DNA of 64,000 nt from an actinobacterium acMicro-4 (GTDB taxonomy: Bacteria; Actinomycetota; Actinomycetes; Actinomycetales; Microbacteriaceae), in assembly GCA_000754445.1 (NCBI GenBank), contig JNSD01000002.1, forward strand, positions 1 to 64,000. Direction: 5' to 3'. Positions 59,333 to 64,000 of this stretch are shown here, piece after piece; the first letter of the stretch is position 1; each line of letters begins with the position of its first letter. A program made the translations under genes and the position numbers. The notes beneath the pieces are model-generated. The model saw only the letters and a program-made list of their open reading frames with translations. It was not told the DNA's origin and did no database searches.

Positions 59333-60472
59333 GTGTCCGGTCAACACAATTATCTCGCAGTCATCAAAGTGGTGGGTGTCGGAGGTGGCGGTGTGAACGC
59401 AGTTAACCGCATGATTGACCGAGGGTTGCGTGGCGTGGAGTTCATCGCGATTAACACTGACGCCCAGGCACTTCTGCTGAGCGACGCCGATGTGAAGCTC
59501 GATGTCGGGCGTGAACTCACCCGCGGTCTTGGCGCGGGCGCCGACCCCGAAGTCGGCCGACGGGCCGCCGAGGACCACCACGAGGAGATTGAGCAGGCGT
59601 TGGCTGGCGCCGATATGGTTTTCGTCACAGCGGGCGAAGGTGGTGGCACCGGGACCGGTGGAGCACCTGTTGTTGCCCGCATTGCAAAGTCGATTGGTGC
59701 TGTCACCGTAGGAATCGTGACGAAGCCTTTTGGCTTTGAAGGCAAGCGGAGAATGGCGCAAGCGGACCTTGGTGTTGAAGCTCTGAGGGAGCAGGTTGAC
59801 ACGCTCATTGTGGTTCCCAACGATCGGCTCCTAGAGATTTCGGACCGAACGATCAGCATGCTTGAAGCCTTTGAAACGGCTGACCACGTTCTGTTGGCAG
59901 GTGTCCAAGGAATCACTGACCTCATTATGACTCCGGGTCTCATTAACCTCGACTTTGCCGACGTGAAGTCGGTGATGCAAGACGCTGGCACTGCCCTGAT
60001 GGGTATTGGGTCGGCACGGGGCGCGGACCGCGCAATCAAGGCAGCCGAGTTAGCTGTGGCGTCGCCGCTACTGGAGCTCAGCATCGAAGGGGCTCAAGGT
60101 GTGCTGCTCTCAGTTCAGGGAGGGTCCACCCTGGGGCTCTACGAAATACACGACGCTGCCAAGCTCGTTGCAGAGGCTGTCCATCCGGATGCCAACATTC
60201 TCTTTGGAGCGGTCATTGACGACTCTCTAGGCGATGAGGTGCGCGTGACGGTGATTGCCGCGGGCTTCGCTGATTCTCCCGAGCGTCGAGGAGCAGCGGC
60301 ATCCTCTGGAAGTAGTGCAGCTGAGGCGAAAGATCCGACGGTCGCAGGTGGCAAGCCTGAAGAATCCTGGTTGCTCCCTAGCGCGAATGAGCAGGTGTCA
60401 CCAGAGGCACCACTCTTCGCTACCGATGCCGATGAGTATGCCGAGCTCGATGTGCCCGACTTCTTGAGATAG
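59333..60472 (+). CDS. ftsZ: Cell division protein FtsZ
   Basis: [41 protein letters not shown]-terminal DVPDFLR; GTG start. Confidence 0.97.
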   Translation: MSGQHNYLAVIKVVGVGGGGVNAVNRMIDRGLRGVEFIAINTDAQALLLSDADVKLDVGRELTRGLGAGADPEVGRRAAEDHHEEIEQALAGADMVFVTAGEGGGTGTGGAPVVARIAKSIGAVTVGIVTKPFGFEGKRRMAQADLGVEALREQVDTLIVVPNDRLLEISDRTISMLEAFETADHVLLAGVQGITDLIMTPGLINLDFADVKSVMQDAGTALMGIGSARGADRAIKAAELAVASPLLELSIEGAQGVLLSVQGGSTLGLYEIHDAAKLVAEAVHPDANILFGAVIDDSLGDEVRVTVIAAGFADSPERRGAAASSGSSAAEAKDPTVAGGKPEESWLLPSANEQVSPEAPLFATDADEYAELDVPDFLR

Positions 60473-60481
60473 TGCCATTCT

Positions 60482-61156
60482 GTGGCTGACACCCTTGAAG
60501 CCCGGGTTCGTGACGTTCAGGATCGCATTGCCTCGGGCGCGCGAGCAGTGGGTCGCCAGGCATCCGAGATCACGACAATCGTCGTGACGAAGTTTCATCC
60601 TGCCGAGCTTGTCCGTGACCTTTACTCCCTGGGAATTCGCCATGTGGGGGAGAACCGCCACCAAGAGGCGGTGGCAAAACATGGCGAACTGGCGGAGCTT
60701 GATCTCACCTGGCACTTCATTGGACAGCTTCAGTCGAATAAAGCGCGCGCGGTCGCCGACTACGCCCGAGTGATCCATTCAGTCGACAGGCCATCCCTCG
60801 TCGAGGCTCTTGCAAAACAGGAGCGAGTGGTCGACATTTTCCTAGAAATCAATCTCACCGACGTCCCTGGGCGCGGTGGGGTTCTGCCGGCAGACCTGGA
60901 GTCGCTATGCGAGTTGGCCCTTGAGTCCCCGGTTCTGAATCTCCGGGGTGTCATGGCCGTGGCTCCTGTTGACGAGGAGCCGTCCCGGGCCTTTGACCGA
61001 GTGCTCAACTACGCTGCGCGCGTGCGCGCTTTGGCGCCGCAGGCACAGGACTTGTCGATTGGCATGTCGGGGGACTTCGAGGCGGCGATTGCGGCCGGCG
61101 CGACACACCTGCGCATTGGCACGGCAATAACGGGAAAACGGCCCGCTGGCACCTAG
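60482..61156 (+). CDS. YggS/PLPBP family pyridoxal-phosphate homeostasis protein
   Basis: TTIVVTKFHPAELVRDLYSLGIRHVGENRHQEA; WHFIGQLQSNKARAVADYARVIHSVDR; LSIGMSGDFEAAIAAGATHLRIGTAITG. Confidence 0.93.
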   Translation: MADTLEARVRDVQDRIASGARAVGRQASEITTIVVTKFHPAELVRDLYSLGIRHVGENRHQEAVAKHGELAELDLTWHFIGQLQSNKARAVADYARVIHSVDRPSLVEALAKQERVVDIFLEINLTDVPGRGGVLPADLESLCELALESPVLNLRGVMAVAPVDEEPSRAFDRVLNYAARVRALAPQAQDLSIGMSGDFEAAIAAGATHLRIGTAITGKRPAGT

Positions 61157-61186
61157 CCTTAAACCACACCCCGAAAAGAGGTACAC

Positions 61187-61642
61187 ATGTCGAATCCATT
61201 GCGCAAGACCCTCGAGTTTCTCGGGCTTGCGGAGGAATCCTATGATGACGCCCCTCAGCGGTCTGTCTCCCAGCAGGTCGCTCGGCAGGCCGCACAGCCC
61301 GTTGCTCAGCGTGCCACGGTGACCCCGTTACGTCGCGGCAGTAAATCACAAGGGATGAGTGACGTGAACGAGATTCTGACTGTGCACCCCAAGAAGTATG
61401 ACGACGCACGTGTCATCGCAGAGACTTTTCGCGAGGGCATTCCCGTGATCATTAATCTCACGCAGATGAGTGAGGCGGAGGCCCGTCGGCTTGTTGACTT
61501 TGCCAGTGGTCTGTCGCATGGGCTCTACGGTCACATCGAGCGGGTGACAGCGAACGTTTTCTTGCTCTCTCCGTCTCACGTTCTGGTGAGCGGCGATGGA
61601 GATGGCTTCGAATCTGAAGTTGACGCGTCGCTGCTCGATTAG
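61187..61642 (+). CDS. sepF: SepF division protein
   Basis: [82 protein letters not shown]. Confidence 0.95.
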   Translation: MSNPLRKTLEFLGLAEESYDDAPQRSVSQQVARQAAQPVAQRATVTPLRRGSKSQGMSDVNEILTVHPKKYDDARVIAETFREGIPVIINLTQMSEAEARRLVDFASGLSHGLYGHIERVTANVFLLSPSHVLVSGDGDGFESEVDASLLD

Positions 61643-61684
61643 GCGCCGACAACTTTCGGTTGGTTCGGAGATAATGAGTCCATC

Positions 61685-61978
61685 ATGATGTCCTTGCTCG
61701 CCACCATTGTCTATTTTGCTCTGTACGTGTTCTTTATCGCCCTCTGGATGAGATTCATTTTCGACTGGGTGAGGGTTCTCTCAAAGAACTTCACGCCGAA
61801 GGGCCCGTTGTTAGTTCTTGCCGAGGCCTCCTACAGCGTCACCGACAAACCATTAACTGCGGTGCGCCGCTTTGTGCCCACTATTCGCTTTGGCGGTGCA
61901 GCCATCGATCTAGGCTGGAGCGTTGTCATGATTGCCACGCTCTTTGCGCTGTCAATTGTTGACGGCTTTCGGGGGTAG
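61685..61978 (+). CDS. YggT family membrane protein
   Basis: FIALWMRFIFDWVRVLSKNFTPKGPLLVLAEASYSVTDKPLTAVRRFVPTIRFGGAAIDLGW. Confidence 0.92.
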   Translation: MMSLLATIVYFALYVFFIALWMRFIFDWVRVLSKNFTPKGPLLVLAEASYSVTDKPLTAVRRFVPTIRFGGAAIDLGWSVVMIATLFALSIVDGFRG

Positions 61979-62088
61979 ATAACGGGATTCTTTTTGCCTA
62001 GCGCTAGGCTAGAGGGTGCCGAAGATGAACCTGCGCGACAACCTCTGTGTCGTGCTGGGACCACACGACACTAACGAGGTAGGTTTCC

Positions 62089-62646
62089 ATGGCACTGACT
62101 CCCGAAGACATTGTCAATAAGCGCTTTCAGTCCACGAAGTTCCGCGAGGGCTACGACCAGGACGAAGTCGACGATTTCCTGGACGAGGTTGTCGTCGAAA
62201 TGCGTCGTCTTGCCTCGGAAAACGAAGGGCTTGTTAAGAAAATCACTGCCAGCGACGCCCGCATCGCAGAATTGCAGCGAAGTGGTGGATCCAGCAGTTC
62301 TGTGGGACTCATGCCCCCTGCGGGTGGCGCCGGTGGCGAGGACACCAACAACTTGCTTCAGCTCGCACGCCGCCTGCACGAGGAACACGTGCGCGAAGGT
62401 ATTTTGAAGAGAGACGAGCTGATCGCAGAGGGTCACGCTCAGGCGGCTCGCATTGTTGCGGAGGCGGAGGTTGAGCACCGCGGCCACGTTGCGCATCTTG
62501 AAACCCAGCGCGCAGCAATTCAAGCTTCTGTGGACCAGTTACGCAACTTTGAGCGCGAGTACCGTGAGAGCTTGACGTCTTTTATCAACAACCAGCTGCG
62601 CTCCCTGGAGTCGACTTCAGCCCCAGCCGCACCCCCTCAGGCGTGA
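62089..62646 (+). CDS. DivIVA/Wag31 polar growth protein
   Basis: MALTPEDIVNKRFQSTKFREGYDQDEVDDFLDEVVVEMRRLASENEGL; coiled-coil C-terminus. Confidence 0.94.
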   Translation: MALTPEDIVNKRFQSTKFREGYDQDEVDDFLDEVVVEMRRLASENEGLVKKITASDARIAELQRSGGSSSSVGLMPPAGGAGGEDTNNLLQLARRLHEEHVREGILKRDELIAEGHAQAARIVAEAEVEHRGHVAHLETQRAAIQASVDQLRNFEREYRESLTSFINNQLRSLESTSAPAAPPQA

Positions 62647-62667
62647 CCCCCGGCGCACGGTTGGTTC

Positions 62668-63588
62668 GTGGCTGAAACCCGGTCGATGGAGGTTCCCTCG
62701 GGTCTCAGTGGGGAACGTCTAGACGTCGTCCTCTCCCGGTTGTTTGGGTTTTCTCGAGCTTTTGCCCAAGAGGTAATCGAAGGCGGGGGTGCTCTCCTGG
62801 CAGGCAAGCCAGGGGTCAAGAGCGATCGGGTATCCGCTGGGGATCACCTGCACATTACTTTTGACCCCCGGGAACCTCCCCGCATTGAGCCGGTGATTGT
62901 CGATTCAATGACAATTGTCTATGACGACGACGATGTCGTTGTCGTCGATAAGCCGCCTGGTCTCGCTGCTCATCCGGCGCCCAGCTGGGATGGACCCAGT
63001 GTTCTCGGCGCTCTCGCTGGCGCTGGGTATCGCATCTCGACCTCGGGCCCTCCTGAGCGGCAGGGCATCGTGCACCGACTGGATGTCGGCACCTCAGGCC
63101 TGATGGCAGTGGCGAAGAGTGAAGTGGCCTACAGCGTGCTCAAGCGAGCATTCAAGGCTCGCGAAGTGGAGAAAATTTACCATGCCCTTGTTCAGGGCCA
63201 CCCGGACCCCAGTACCGGCACGATTGACGCTCCTATTGGCCGGCACCCCAGTTCGTCCTGGAGATTCGCGGTTGTCGCTGGGGGGCGAGATTCCATCACG
63301 CATTACGAAACGCTGGAAGCGTTCCCCGCCGCTTCGCTGATGAGCGTCAGCTTGGAGACGGGGCGCACCCACCAGATACGCGTGCACATGGCAGCGCACC
63401 GTCACCCGATTGTGGGCGACACGCTCTATGGCGCTGACCCCGTGCTCGCGCAGCGACTAGGCCTCGAGCGCCAGTGGCTCCACGCCATGGAACTCTCGTT
63501 TGTTCATCCGGTGAGCCACAAGCAGATCACCGTGCGCAGCACGTACCCTGATGACCTGCAGAGGGCGCTTGATCGGCTCCGAGGCTAA
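62668..63588 (+). CDS. RluA/RluD family pseudouridine synthase
   Basis: [88 protein letters not shown]. Confidence 0.94.
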   Translation: MAETRSMEVPSGLSGERLDVVLSRLFGFSRAFAQEVIEGGGALLAGKPGVKSDRVSAGDHLHITFDPREPPRIEPVIVDSMTIVYDDDDVVVVDKPPGLAAHPAPSWDGPSVLGALAGAGYRISTSGPPERQGIVHRLDVGTSGLMAVAKSEVAYSVLKRAFKAREVEKIYHALVQGHPDPSTGTIDAPIGRHPSSSWRFAVVAGGRDSITHYETLEAFPAASLMSVSLETGRTHQIRVHMAAHRHPIVGDTLYGADPVLAQRLGLERQWLHAMELSFVHPVSHKQITVRSTYPDDLQRALDRLRG

Positions 63589-63663
63589 CGCGCCGGGACT
63601 GCCGGCGAGGGCCGGCCCCAGCGAGGTTTACGCTAGAGGTTCAGGGTCTACGAGGAGGTGTTG

Positions 63664-64000
63664 GTGAGTTCCGCTGGTGACTCTTTTGCACATCTCCACG
63701 TTCACACTGAGTACTCGATGCTCGATGGTGCCGCAAAGATTTCAGCCCTCATCGACGAGGTTGCCCGCCTAGAAATGCCGGGCGTCGCCATCACCGACCA
63801 CGGGGTCATGTTTGGGGCTTATGAATTTTGGTGCCAAGCCACAGCATCAGGGGTCAACCCCATTATTGGCATTGAGGCATATCTCACCCCCGGCACGCAT
63901 CGTGGCGACAAAACCCGAGTGCAGTGGGGTGGCGGCGGGGAAGACGACGTCTCGGGGGGTGGCAGTTACACCCACATCACCTTGCTCTCGGAGACTACGC
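63664..64000 (+). CDS. dnaE: DNA polymerase III alpha subunit, N-terminal PHP region (partial, runs off window end)
   Basis: GTG(63664) [73 protein letters not shown]. Confidence 0.95.
   Translation, partial: MSSAGDSFAHLHVHTEYSMLDGAAKISALIDEVARLEMPGVAITDHGVMFGAYEFWCQATASGVNPIIGIEAYLTPGTHRGDKTRVQWGGGGEDDVSGGGSYTHITLLSETT

Noticed and set aside
59350-60084. 244-aa minus-strand ORF
   Set aside because: Antisense to ftsZ, Ser/Pro/Thr-rich shadow translation.

Overview
This is a high-GC actinobacterial chromosome segment. Gene content and order resemble a small-genome member of the Microbacteriaceae; that placement is inference. It opens with the 3' end of a 23S rRNA and a 5S rRNA. A conserved housekeeping block follows, with the same order as M. 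tuberculosis Rv1691-Rv1713: TPR protein, HAD phosphatase, small ORF, tlyA, nadK, recN, pyrG, nudix, xerD, parA, scpA, scpB, rluB, tyrA, cmk, der. Next comes a tRNA-Pro(GGG) and a roughly 6 kb accessory block (about 16.5-22.7 kb). This block holds secreted lipoprotein proteases, an AT-rich class-3 lipase gene between 27-bp direct repeats, an ABM monooxygenase, a possibly frameshifted lipoprotein and a BrnT-like/RHH toxin-antitoxin pair. Further along are trhO, an ABC-F ATPase, popT (DUF368), an arsC-like gene, pgsA, a GarA-like FHA protein with MerR regulators, pyc, ParA/MinD ATPases, def, a ROK kinase, plsC, aroG, a PASTA kinase, a LysM protein, an Rv2175c homologue and idsA. The window ends with the whole mraZ-to-dnaE division/cell-wall (dcw) region. 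The most striking observation is in dcw. MraY, FtsI, FtsW, MurG and MurC look intact, but the three middle Mur ligases are degenerate. MurF is reduced to a C-terminal-domain remnant with no P-loop, MurD has no P-loop and no C-terminal domain, and MurE keeps its P-loop but has lost several signature motifs. Other points of interest are a 10-bp-periodic MraZ operator array, the repeat-bracketed lipase cassette and a predicted trypsin-specific lipoprotein next to a zincin-like lipoprotein. All calls come from reading the sequence; no database search was run.
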